Source of the DNA: DATEJJ01 sp039649115
GTDB taxonomy: Bacteria > Actinomycetota > Actinomycetes > Mycobacteriales > Micromonosporaceae
Reading direction: 5' to 3'
Assembly: GCA_039649115.1 (NCBI GenBank)
Contig: JBBWZQ010000006.1
Coordinates: 1 to 14,879, forward strand
DNA length: 14,879 nucleotides
In this document: piece after piece, positions 6,662 to 14,879 of the stretch
How positions within the stretch are numbered: position 1 is the stretch's first letter
How the letters are laid out: every line of letters begins with the position of its first letter
Program-made: the position numbers and the translations under genes
Notes under the pieces: model-generated
What the model was told of the DNA's origin: nothing
The model's input: only the letters and a program-made list of their open reading frames with translations
The model's database searches: none

Positions 6662-7747
6662 TCAGGCCACGCGGTAGGGCTCGGCGTCCGCGTCCTTGAG
6701 GATCAAGCCATTTCCGGTACGGCCCAAGTCCGGCGCGACCAGGCCGCCCACCGGTCGCAGCACGCCGTCGAACAGCAGCCGCTCGACCCGGACGTGGTCG
6801 GCGAACCACTCCAGGTGCCGCAGGTTGGGCACCGCCACGCCGACGTGGGCGTGCAGCTGCGGCGCGCAGTGCGCGGACACCTGAAGGCCGAAGCTGTCCG
6901 CGACGGCGCAGCAGGCGAGGAACCCGGTGTACCCGCCGCAGCGCGTCGCGTCCACCTGCAGGCAGTCCACCGCACCCGCCTGGCACATCAGCCGGAAGTA
7001 CCGGGGGTCGGTGCCGTACTCGCCGGCGGCCACGTCGGGCGCGACCCGGGACCGGACCAGCGCCAGGCCGGGCAGGTCGTCGGAGGAGACCGGCTCCTCG
7101 AACCAGCGCACGTCCAGCGCCTCGGTCCGCCCGGCGAACCGGATCGCCTGCTTGGCGGTGTACCCGCCGTTGGCGTCGACGAACAGCTCGACCTCGGCGC
7201 CGACCGCGTCGCGGGCCAGCTCCGTGCGGTGCACGTCGCGCTCCTCGCGCCGGCCCCGGTCCTCGCCGATCTTGATCTTCACGCGCGGGATCCCGTCGCC
7301 CAGCACCCAACCGAGCAGTTGCTCCCGGGTCTGTTCGTCGGTGTACGTGGTGAAGCCGCCGCTGCCGTAGACCGGTACCCGCTCGTGCGCGCGCCCGAAC
7401 AGCGCGGCCAGCGGTACCCCCGTGATCCTCGCCTTGAGGTCCCACAGCGCCGCGTCGACCGCGGAGATGGCGATGGTGGCAAGGCCCGGGCGCGGCGCGT
7501 TGCGCACGGCGGCGGCCATCGCCGCGGCGGCGGCGGGCAGGTCCGCCGGATCGCACCCGGCCACCTCGGCGGCGAGCAGGTCGTCGATGACCCGCGCGGC
7601 CGCGGCCGGGCCGTAGCTCCAGCCGGTGCCGATCTCGCCCGCGGCGCGCGCCAGCACCACGATCGCGGTGGTGGCGTCCCAGGCGAGTGTGCCGTCCGCC
7701 TCCGGCTCCGGGGTCGGCACCGTGAAGGCGCGCGCGTCCAGCCTCAC
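6662..7747 (-). CDS. Mandelate-racemase-subgroup enolase superfamily protein
   Basis: A 361-residue protein, nearly the length of Pseudomonas mandelate racemase. The lysines K157 and K159 (VKIKIGE), metal ligands D191 (FVDANGG), E217 (WFEEP) and E243 (AAGEYG), dyad D266 (QVDATR) with H293 (SAHCAP), and E313 (HLEW) are all present. From D191 onward each sits exactly four positions before its counterpart in mandelate racemase (D195, E221, E247, D270, H297, E317). The enzyme should therefore abstract the alpha-proton of a carboxylate through a Mg-stabilised enediolate, either racemising a 2-hydroxy acid or dehydrating a sugar acid; these cannot be separated by residues alone. The GTG at 7747 overlaps the upstream dehydrogenase stop as GTGA. 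It is last in its operon, followed by tandem hairpins. Confidence 0.9.
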   Translation of the reverse strand: MRLDARAFTVPTPEPEADGTLAWDATTAIVVLARAAGEIGTGWSYGPAAAARVIDDLLAAEVAGCDPADLPAAAAAMAAAVRNAPRPGLATIAISAVDAALWDLKARITGVPLAALFGRAHERVPVYGSGGFTTYTDEQTREQLLGWVLGDGIPRVKIKIGEDRGRREERDVHRTELARDAVGAEVELFVDANGGYTAKQAIRFAGRTEALDVRWFEEPVSSDDLPGLALVRSRVAPDVAAGEYGTDPRYFRLMCQAGAVDCLQVDATRCGGYTGFLACCAVADSFGLQVSAHCAPQLHAHVGVAVPNLRHLEWFADHVRVERLLFDGVLRPVGGLVAPDLGRTGNGLILKDADAEPYRVA

Positions 7748-10695
7748 CGGCTGCCCGACAGGGCGCGCTCGGGGTGGTCGCCGGTCCGCTCCCGGCGGAC
7801 CGCGGCGGCGAGCACCTCGGCCAGGTGGACCGCGCGCCGGCCGGTGTGCGCGCCGTCGATCTGGGTGCGGCAGGAGAACCCGTCCGCGAGCACCAGCGTG
7901 CCGGCCGGCGCGTCGCGGACCTCGGGCAGCAGCACCCGTTCCGCGCAGGCGAGCGACACGTCCCGGTGCGCCGCCGTCATGCCGAAGTCGCCGGCCAGCC
8001 CGCAGCAGCCCGAGTCCAGCACCCGCACCTCCAGCCCGACGCGCTCCATCGTCTGCCGGTCCGGCGCGAAGCCGAGGATCGCGTGCTGGTGGCAGTGCGT
8101 CTGCACGATGGCGCGGGGCCGCTGTCCGTCGATTGTGGACAGCTGCGGGGTGAAGTCCGGCGCCTTGTCGGTCAGCAGCTCGGCCAGGGTGACGGCCTGC
8201 GCCCGCAGCCGCTGCGCGTCCAGGTCGGGGCCGAGCAGCTCGGTCGCGTCGCCGCGCAGCACCGACGTGCAGCTGGGTTCCAGGCCCACCACGGGCAGCC
8301 CGGCGCGCAGGTACGGGGCGATGGCACGCAGGCTGTGCCGCAGCACCCGCTTCGCGATGGCGAGCTGCCCGGTGCTGATCCACGTCAGTCCACAGCAGAC
8401 TGTCCTCGGTGGAGTGATGACCCGGAAGCCGGCCGCCTCCAGCACGGTGACCGCGGCGGCGGGGACATGCGGGTCCAGGCTGTTGGTGAAGGTGTCCGGC
8501 CACAGCAGCACCGTGCCCCGCGCGCCGGAACCCCGCGAGCCGCGGCGGCGGTACGCGTCGGTGAACCGGCGCGGCGCGAAGGCCGGCAGGTCCCGCCGCG
8601 GGTCGATCCCGGCCAGCGCCGCGGCGAGCCGGCGCACGCCCGGCGTGCGGGTCAGCGCGTTGGCGGCGAACGGTGCCGGCGCGGCCAGCCGGGCCCACAG
8701 CGGCAGCCAGCCCAGCGAGTAGTGCGCGCGCGGCCGCAGCCGGCCGGCGTAGTGGTGGGACAGGAACTCCGCCTTGTACGTCGCCATGTCCACATTGACC
8801 GGACAGTCGCTCTTGCAGCCCTTGCAGGCCAGGCAGAGGTCCAGCGCCTCGTGCACCGCCGCGCTGCGCCAGCCGTCGGTGACCAGCTCGCCGCGCAGCA
8901 TCTCGAACAGCAGCCGGGACCGGCCCCGGGTGGAGTGGATCTCGTCCCGGGTCACCATGTAGCTCGGGCACATCACCCCCTCGCCCTCGTGCCGCCGGCA
9001 CTCCCCCACCCCGAAACAGCGGATCGTGGTACGGGCGAAGCTGGCGTTGTCGTCCGGGTAGGTGAAGTGGGTGGGCGGGTCGACGGGTGCGTAGTCGGCG
9101 CCCAGGCGCAGGTTGCCGTCCAGCGGGTACGGGTCGACCACCTTGCCGGGGTTCATCCGCCCGTCCGGGTCGAAGACCGCCTTGAACTCCCGGAACGCCT
9201 GGACGATCTCGTCGCCGAACATGACCGGCAGCAGCTCGCCGCGCGCCTGGCCGTCGCCGTGCTCGCCGGACAGCGACCCGCCGTACGAGACGACCAGGTG
9301 CGCGGCCCGGGTGACGAACTCCCGGAACGCGCCGATGCCCTTCGCGGTCACCAGGTCGAACGGGATGCTGGAGTGCACGCAGCCGTGGCCGAAGTGGCCG
9401 TAGAGGGAGGTGTCGCCGTAGCCGTACTCGTCGAGCAGCCGGCTCAGGTCGCGCAGGTACCCGCCGAGCCGGTCCGGCGGTACCGCCGAGTCCTCCCACC
9501 CCGGCCAGGTGTCCGCCTTCCCCGGTACCCGCGCGGTGGCGCCCAGTGCCATCTCCCGTACCGAGTCCATCTCCCTGATGTGCGCCGCGTCGCCGAACAC
9601 CTTGCTCTCGACGAGGCCGCCGTCGGCCCGCAGCGCGGCGAGCAGCTCCTCGACCCTGTCCCCGGCGGCCTTCACCATCAGCCAGGCGCCCACCGGCGGG
9701 AGCTCGTGCACCGCGACGGTGTTCAGCCGCCGGTCCCGCTCGTACTCGATGAGCCGGTGGTCCAGCCCCTCCAGGATGTACGGGTCGAACCGGTTCACCA
9801 GCGGCACCCGGTCGGCCGCCGCGGCGATGTCCGCGTACCCGGCCAGCAGCAGCACCTGGTCGCGCGGGGCCGGCAGCAGCGTGACCTCGGCGCGCAGGAT
9901 CGTCACGCACGTCGACTCCGACCCGACCAGCGCGCGGGCCAGGTCGAACCCCTGCTCCGGCAGCAGCGCCGGCAGGTTGTACCCGGAGATGCGGCGCGGG
10001 ATGTCCGGGAAGCGCTGCCGGATCGCACCGGCGTACCGGTCGCGCAGCTCGCGCACGGCCCGGTAGATCTCCGCCCGGCGGCCCCCTCCGTCCACAATGG
10101 AGGCGAACTCCTCGTCGGAGGTGCGGCCCACCCACATCCGGGTGCCGTCGTAGGTGAGGATCTCCAGCCGGCGCACGTTGGCCGCGGTCGTCCCGCCCCA
10201 CTGCGCGGTCGAGCCGCACGAGTCGTTGCCGATCATCCCGCCGACCGTGCAGTGGTTGTGGGTGGCCGGCTTCGGGCCGAAGACGAGGCCGCCGTGCCGC
10301 GCCGCCGCCGCGTTCAGCTCGTCGAGCACCGTGCCGGGCTGGACGACGGCGGTACGGGTGCGCTCGTCCACCGACTCCACCTGGTTGACGTACCGGGCGA
10401 AGTCCAGCATCACCGCCTCGTTGCAGCACTGCCCGGCCAGGCTGGTACCGCCGCCGCGGGACAGCACCGGCGCGCCGTACCGCCGGCACACCGCGACGGC
10501 CGCGACCACGTCCTCGACGTCCCGTGGTACCACGACCGCGATCGGCACCTGGCGGTAGTTGGACGCGTCGGTCGCGTAGGCTCCCCGGGTCGCCGCGTCC
10601 GCCCGCACCTCGCCGCGTACGGCACGACGTAGCACATCCATATCCATTGTGGATGGTGCCCGGACCGTCGGTGCGGGCAGCGAGACGACTGCCAT
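7744..10695 (-). CDS. FAD-linked D-2-hydroxyacid dehydrogenase fused to Fe-S/CCG domains
   Basis: A 983-residue fusion resembling YdiJ-type D-2-hydroxyglutarate or D-lactate dehydrogenases (about 1000 residues). The N-terminal FAD-binding domain of the vanillyl-alcohol-oxidase type has SRGGGTSLAGQ (79-89) and GGMIGNDSCG (152-161). The FAD-linked C-terminal domain shows GHFGHGCVH (433-441) and GEHGDG (477-482), typical substrate and metal ligands. Ferredoxin-like cysteines follow: C560, C566, C576, then CLACKGCKSDC (C621, C624, C627, C631). Two CCG-type motifs (CCG 767-769 and 897-899) complete the GlpC-like part. It should oxidise a D-2-hydroxy acid to the 2-oxo acid and pass electrons through the clusters to a membrane acceptor. 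ATG 10695 lies one base after the upstream stop; M17 and M19 are alternative starts. The true substrate is not determined by sequence alone. Confidence 0.9.
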   Translation of the reverse strand: MAVVSLPAPTVRAPSTMDMDVLRRAVRGEVRADAATRGAYATDASNYRQVPIAVVVPRDVEDVVAAVAVCRRYGAPVLSRGGGTSLAGQCCNEAVMLDFARYVNQVESVDERTRTAVVQPGTVLDELNAAAARHGGLVFGPKPATHNHCTVGGMIGNDSCGSTAQWGGTTAANVRRLEILTYDGTRMWVGRTSDEEFASIVDGGGRRAEIYRAVRELRDRYAGAIRQRFPDIPRRISGYNLPALLPEQGFDLARALVGSESTCVTILRAEVTLLPAPRDQVLLLAGYADIAAAADRVPLVNRFDPYILEGLDHRLIEYERDRRLNTVAVHELPPVGAWLMVKAAGDRVEELLAALRADGGLVESKVFGDAAHIREMDSVREMALGATARVPGKADTWPGWEDSAVPPDRLGGYLRDLSRLLDEYGYGDTSLYGHFGHGCVHSSIPFDLVTAKGIGAFREFVTRAAHLVVSYGGSLSGEHGDGQARGELLPVMFGDEIVQAFREFKAVFDPDGRMNPGKVVDPYPLDGNLRLGADYAPVDPPTHFTYPDDNASFARTTIRCFGVGECRRHEGEGVMCPSYMVTRDEIHSTRGRSRLLFEMLRGELVTDGWRSAAVHEALDLCLACKGCKSDCPVNVDMATYKAEFLSHHYAGRLRPRAHYSLGWLPLWARLAAPAPFAANALTRTPGVRRLAAALAGIDPRRDLPAFAPRRFTDAYRRRGSRGSGARGTVLLWPDTFTNSLDPHVPAAAVTVLEAAGFRVITPPRTVCCGLTWISTGQLAIAKRVLRHSLRAIAPYLRAGLPVVGLEPSCTSVLRGDATELLGPDLDAQRLRAQAVTLAELLTDKAPDFTPQLSTIDGQRPRAIVQTHCHQHAILGFAPDRQTMERVGLEVRVLDSGCCGLAGDFGMTAAHRDVSLACAERVLLPEVRDAPAGTLVLADGFSCRTQIDGAHTGRRAVHLAEVLAAAVRRERTGDHPERALSGSR

Positions 10696-10696
10696 G

Positions 10697-12463
10697 TCAG
10701 GCCTTCAGCTGTTCGATCTTGTCCTTGAACAGGGTGCTGGCGATGGCCGCCTTGTGCGGCTGGCCCTTCAGGAACGACGCGGCGAACTTCTTCGCCTGCT
10801 CGTAGCTGACCTTGCCCGGCATCGGCGGCTCGTTCGGGTCGACCGCGACGTCCACCAGCGCCGGCCCGTCCACCGCGAAGGCGGTGCGGATCGCGTCGGG
10901 CAGTTCGGCGGCCTTCTCCACGCGCACCCCGTACCCGCCGGCGGCCCGCGCCCAGGACGCGTAGTCCGGCTTCGGCTCGCCGTAGCGCACCCCGTACTCG
11001 GGGAAGCCGAGAACCATCTGCTCCCACAGGATCTGACCCAGCGAGTTGTTGTTGTTGATGACCACCTTCACCGGCAGGTGTTGCCAGGCGGCGGTGTGGA
11101 ACTCGGCCATCAGCATCGCGAAGCCACCGTCGCCGATGTACGCGACGACCTGCCGGCCCGGGTACGCGTGCTGCATCGCGATCGCGTACGGCAGGCCCGG
11201 CGCCATGCTGGCCAGATTGCCGGACAGGTAGAACTCGCGGTTGCCGCGGATGTCCCAGTGCCGGGCCGCCCAGGTGGCCACGGTGCCTGAGTCGCAGGTC
11301 AGGATCGCGTCGTCTGTCGCCAGCTCGTCCAGCACCCGCGCCAGGTACTGTGGCGCGATCGGGTCGCGGTCGGGCGACTCCAGCGCGGCCATCTTCTCCC
11401 GCCAGTCGCGCACCTTCTCCTGGTACTTCTCCAGGTGGCCGCGGTCGTCGTGGCGGCGCAGCAGCGGCAGCAGCGCCTCCAGCGTGGCGCCCACGTCGCC
11501 GACCAGCGGCACCTGCGTGGGCAGCCGGTTGCCGGCACGCACCGGGTCCGCCTCGACCTGCACCACCGTGACCCTGCCCGGCTCCGGCAGGAACTTCGTA
11601 TACGGGAAGTTGGTGCCCAGCATGAGCAGCGTGTCGATCTCCTCGACCAGGTCCGCGCTGGGCGCGGTGCCGAGCAGCCCGATGCCGCCGGTGACGAAGG
11701 GCGAGGTGTCCGGCACCACCATCTTGCCGCTGAGCGTCTTGATGATCGGCGCGCCGAGCGTGTCGGCCACCCGCTCGACCAGGGCACCCGCGCCGCGCGC
11801 GCCGATGCCGGCGAGGATGGCCGGCTTGCGGGCCCCGTTGAGCGCCTCGGCGGCGGTCCGCAGGTCGCTGTCGCGCGGGCGCACCGCGGGCGACAGGTAG
11901 ACCGGCGCGGTGTGCGGGGCGAGCGCCGGCGCCACGTGCTGCCACGGGTCGGTACCCGCCTCCGCGACCTGCAGGTCGTTGGGGATCGTCAGGTGGGCCA
12001 CGCCCCGGCGCCCGTACGCGGTGCGGATCGCGAGGTCCACCAGGGACGGCACCTGCACCGGGTTGGTGAGCATCTGGTTGTACTCGGCCACGTCCTCGAA
12101 CAGCCGGTCCAGGTGCACCTCCTGCTGGTACCCGGTGCCCAGCACGCTGGTCTCCTGCATGCCGGTGATCGCGAGCACCGGCACGTGGTCCAGCTTGGCG
12201 TCGTAGAGCCCGTTGGCCAGATGGATGCCGCCCGGACCGGAGGTGGCCAGGCACACCCCGACGCGGCCGGTGGCCTTCGCGTAGCCGGTCGCCATGAAGG
12301 CGGCCGCCTCCTCGTGGTGCACCAGGACGAAGCGGATCTTGTCCCGGTTGCGGCGCAGCCCCTCCATGATCCCGTTGATGCCGTCGCCGGGCAGGCCGAA
12401 GACGGTGTCCACACCCCACTCGGCGAGGCGCGCGATCAGAACTTCCGACACGATGGCAGCCAT
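10697..12463 (-). CDS. PoxB-like thiamine-diphosphate enzyme (pyruvate:quinone oxidoreductase type)
   Basis: A 588-residue ThDP enzyme with the three-domain order of pyruvate oxidase and acetolactate synthase. The N-terminal domain holds catalytic E51 in VHHEEAAAFMATGYAKATGR. The central domain has LLMLGTNFPYTKFLP (279-293), close to the FAD-domain segment of E. coli PoxB. The C-terminal ThDP motif starts GDGGFAMLMAEF (445-456) and ends in NNNN (470-473). A charged C-terminal tail (about 552-588) is comparable in place to the membrane-binding tail of PoxB. Acetate formation from pyruvate with quinone reduction is most likely, but decarboxylation of another 2-oxo acid is possible. ATG 12463 gives the usual family N-terminus although its ribosome binding site is weak. 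It is first in a three-gene operon and divergent from ohrR. Confidence 0.88.
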   Translation of the reverse strand: MAAIVSEVLIARLAEWGVDTVFGLPGDGINGIMEGLRRNRDKIRFVLVHHEEAAAFMATGYAKATGRVGVCLATSGPGGIHLANGLYDAKLDHVPVLAITGMQETSVLGTGYQQEVHLDRLFEDVAEYNQMLTNPVQVPSLVDLAIRTAYGRRGVAHLTIPNDLQVAEAGTDPWQHVAPALAPHTAPVYLSPAVRPRDSDLRTAAEALNGARKPAILAGIGARGAGALVERVADTLGAPIIKTLSGKMVVPDTSPFVTGGIGLLGTAPSADLVEEIDTLLMLGTNFPYTKFLPEPGRVTVVQVEADPVRAGNRLPTQVPLVGDVGATLEALLPLLRRHDDRGHLEKYQEKVRDWREKMAALESPDRDPIAPQYLARVLDELATDDAILTCDSGTVATWAARHWDIRGNREFYLSGNLASMAPGLPYAIAMQHAYPGRQVVAYIGDGGFAMLMAEFHTAAWQHLPVKVVINNNNSLGQILWEQMVLGFPEYGVRYGEPKPDYASWARAAGGYGVRVEKAAELPDAIRTAFAVDGPALVDVAVDPNEPPMPGKVSYEQAKKFAASFLKGQPHKAAIASTLFKDKIEQLKA

Positions 12464-12489
12464 GCTGGCCGGGTACCCCTGGTTCCCGC

Positions 12490-12518
12490 CGAATAGTCAC
12501 CGCGCGGCCTGCTGTCTA
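12490..12518 (-). promoter_or_regulatory. Candidate promoter of the PoxB-like operon
   Basis: On the minus strand TAGACA (12513-12518) and TATTCG (12490-12495) are separated by 17 bases. The -35 matches TTGACA in five of six places; the -10 is weaker. The predicted start of transcription lies about 20 bases before the ATG at 12463. Confidence 0.4.
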
Positions 12519-12639
12519 GGCCGCACCGGGTGCACCGGCGTGTCCGGGCGCGACACGCGCGGCCGCGGGCCTACCTCGGCCGGCCACCAGGGCCTTACCC
12601 GGGGGGTACGACGGTATGCGTGACGGTGCCCACCTTTGG

Positions 12640-12668
12640 TTGTGCGCAATCGGGTTGTGCCCTACCGT
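12640..12668 (+). promoter_or_regulatory. Candidate ohrR promoter with leaderless start and overlapping palindrome
   Basis: TTGTGC (12640-12645) and TACCGT (12663-12668) are spaced by 17 bases. Transcription would start at or beside the ATG at 12676, which has no ribosome binding site, as expected of a leaderless mRNA. The -35 lies in TTGTGCGCAA (12640-12649), a TTG-N4-CAA near-palindrome, and GGTTGTGC occurs twice (12638 and 12653). Repression by OhrR itself at this site would be natural but is inferred. Confidence 0.5.
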
Positions 12669-12675
12669 TCTCGGC

Positions 12676-13146
12676 ATGGAGAGCGGGGAGGCCCTGAAGC
12701 TGCGCCGGCAGGTGTGCTTCGCGCTGTACGCCGCGTCCCGCGCGGTCACCGGGCTGTACCGGCCGATCCTGGACCGGCTCGGCGTCACCTACCCGCAATA
12801 CCTGGTGCTGCTGGTGCTCTGGGAGCGCGGCGACACCACGGTCAAGGAGCTGGGCACCGCGCTGATGCTCGACTCGGGCACGTTGTCGCCGCTGCTCAAG
12901 CGGCTGGAGGCGGCCGGCCTTGTGCGGCGGCGGCGCAGCAGCGCGGACGAGCGCTCGGTCCTGGTCGGCCTGACCCCGGCCGGCGACCGGCTGCGCCGCT
13001 CCGCGCTGGAGGTGCCCGGCACCGTCGCCGAGGCCAGCGGGCTGCCGCCGGCCGAGCTCTCCGCACTGCGCGACACGCTTGTCGCGCTCACCGAGGCGGT
13101 CACCGGATCCGGTGCGACCGCGACACCGAGAGAGGCGAGGACATGA
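12676..13146 (+). CDS. ohrR: OhrR, MarR-family organic hydroperoxide sensor-repressor
   Basis: A 156-residue MarR-family winged-helix repressor. The N-terminal segment VCFALYAASRAVTGLYRP and YPQYLVLLVLWE match OhrR proteins. The only cysteine, C14, and tyrosines Y18, Y28 and Y39 sit one position before C15, Y19, Y29 and Y40 of Bacillus subtilis OhrR, the residues that form the peroxide-sensing site. Lacking a second cysteine, it belongs to the one-Cys type, which is inactivated through mixed disulfides with small thiols; in actinomycetes mycothiol could serve. The recognition helix is around 66-84 and the wing has RSSADERS. ATG 12676 is chosen by family alignment and the promoter position. 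Its stop overlaps the ohr start as ATGA. It should repress this operon until organic hydroperoxides appear. Confidence 0.93.
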   Translation: MESGEALKLRRQVCFALYAASRAVTGLYRPILDRLGVTYPQYLVLLVLWERGDTTVKELGTALMLDSGTLSPLLKRLEAAGLVRRRRSSADERSVLVGLTPAGDRLRRSALEVPGTVAEASGLPPAELSALRDTLVALTEAVTGSGATATPREART

Positions 13147-13555
13147 AGACGCTGTACACGGCCGAGGTCACCGCCAGCGGGGACGGGCGCGCCGGAAAGG
13201 TGCGCTCCACCGACGGCCTGATCGACCTCGACCTGGCGGTACCCGTCGAGATGGGCGGCAAGGGTGGCGGACCCAACCCCGAGCTGCTGTTCGCGGCCGG
13301 ATACGCGGCCTGCTTCCACAACGCCCTGCGGCGGGTGGCGCGCGGCGCGAAGGCCGACGTGTCCGGCTCCGAGGTCACCGCGCGGGTGGGCATCGGCCCG
13401 TCCGGCGAGGGCGGCTTCGACCTCACCGTGACCCTGCGCGCCGCGCTCCCCGCGGTCGACCGCCCCACCGCCCAACAGCTGCTGGCCCAGGCGCACCAGG
13501 TCTGCCCCTACTCGCGCGCCACCCGCGGCAACATCGACGTCGTCGTGGAGCTCGG

Positions 13556-13559
<4 letters not shown>
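13143..13559 (+). CDS. ohr: Ohr, organic hydroperoxide resistance thiol peroxidase
   Basis: A 138-residue protein of the OsmC/Ohr family, near the usual 140. The two redox cysteines are C57 in AACFHNAL and C121 in HQVCPYSRATRGN, and the catalytic arginine (R21 in KVRSTDG) and glutamate (E47 in NPELLF) are present. PYSRATRGNIDV is characteristic of Ohr rather than OsmC. The enzyme reduces organic and fatty-acid hydroperoxides using lipoyl-dependent thiol reduction, in the cytoplasm as a dimer. Its ATG overlaps the ohrR stop by four bases, and its own stop overlaps the next GTG, so all three genes are read as one coupled unit under OhrR control. Confidence 0.95.
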
Positions 13560-14565
<1,006 letters not shown>

Positions 14566-14569
<4 letters not shown>

Positions 14570-14879
14570 CGCCTGCACACGCTGCGGCCGTCCGGGCACA
14601 GGTAGTAGCTGACGCCCGGCACCATCTCGGTCCGGGACAGGATGCGGTACCCGATCGGCCCGCCCGGATGGCCCAGCGTCACCAGGTACGGCACCCCGGG
14701 CGACCAGCCGCCGTCGTACCCGCCGAAGACGTCGTTGGCGCCCGCGACGTACCCGGCGTCGAACGCCGCCCGGGCGGCGTCGCGGGACTGCGCGGGCAGC
14801 GGCTGCGTCTGCCCGAGCGCCCGGCCCTCCTGCACGCCCTGCGCCCGGCCGTCGCGCAGCCCCTCCGCGTAGCCCGCAC
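14566..14879 (-). CDS. Protein of unknown function with GxxxG repeats (partial, 5' end outside window)
   Basis: The last 103 codons of a gene that enters from the right edge. The visible part starts AGYAEGLRDGRAQGVQEG, where glycine recurs every fourth residue for six steps, then DAGYVAGANDVFGG, and ends with a segment containing TEMVPGVSYYLCPDG and a basic C-terminus SVCRR. The two cysteines near the end could form a disulfide or bind metal. There is no hydrophobic helix in the visible part. I do not recognise the family. Coding is supported by consistent G/C third positions and an open frame to the window edge. The TAA (14566-14568) overlaps the TAG of the convergent oxidoreductase, so the 3' ends share bases. 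Confidence 0.7.

Noticed and set aside
5742..7556. Upstream extension of the permease frame through the ATPase gene
   Set aside because: The extra sequence is a shifted reading of the ATPase and enolase-superfamily genes; ATG 5741 with an ATGA overlap is the natural start.
5891..8722. A long plus-strand open frame spanning the ABC ATPase, repeat and enolase-superfamily regions
   Set aside because: It crosses an intergenic repeat and two well-supported minus-strand genes, and shows no recognisable protein features.
7748..10489. Upstream extension of the enolase-superfamily frame to give a giant fusion
   Set aside because: The extension is an out-of-frame reading of the dehydrogenase gene; the GTG at 7747 with a GTGA overlap gives the normal family length.
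7774..10632. A very long open frame on the plus strand opposite the FAD/Fe-S dehydrogenase gene
   Set aside because: Its translation is rich in R, P, G, Q and H with no domain, and it mirrors a gene with clear motifs; such antisense frames arise from high GC content.

Overview
The window comes from a very GC-rich genome. Third codon positions are strongly G/C, GTG starts are frequent, Shine-Dalgarno sites are GGAGG-like, and many genes are coupled by ATGA or GTGA overlaps. This fits an actinomycete; a Micromonosporaceae-like host is my best but uncertain guess. No tRNA, rRNA, CRISPR, integrase or transposase is visible. No gene-free stretch exceeds 300 bases; the largest gaps are 592-780, 1811-1969, 2657-2795, 6446-6661 and 12464-12675.

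Left part (1-2915): a FIST-domain sensory protein leaves the window on the minus strand. Divergent to it is a closely spaced pair, a dienelactone-hydrolase-family enzyme and a small DUF6295-like protein. A GNAT acetyltransferase on the minus strand follows, separated from that pair by a perfect hairpin. Divergent to the GNAT gene is a 39-codon single-span membrane protein with a strong ribosome binding site.

Centre-left (2929-6445, minus strand): a tight four-gene operon encodes an ABC ATPase, an ABC-2-type permease, a NarL-type sensor kinase and a LuxR/NarL response regulator. Upstream of it lie two tandem copies of a 56/57-bp hairpin-forming repeat.

Centre-right (6662-12463, minus strand): a three-gene operon encodes a PoxB-like thiamine-diphosphate flavoenzyme, a 983-residue FAD/Fe-S D-2-hydroxyacid dehydrogenase fusion, and an enolase-superfamily protein. 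The last carries the full set of mandelate-racemase catalytic residues at a nearly constant offset. Together they read like a racemise/dehydrate, oxidise, decarboxylate route for a 2-hydroxy acid, with electrons entering the quinone pool. The substrate is unknown.

Right part (12676-14879): divergent from that operon is an organic-hydroperoxide module, ohrR-ohr plus a zinc-independent NADPH oxidoreductase. All three genes are linked by 4-nt overlaps, and the ohrR promoter looks leaderless. The last gene, on the minus strand, is a partial reading frame with a regular GxxxG pattern. Its stop codon overlaps the oxidoreductase stop codon.
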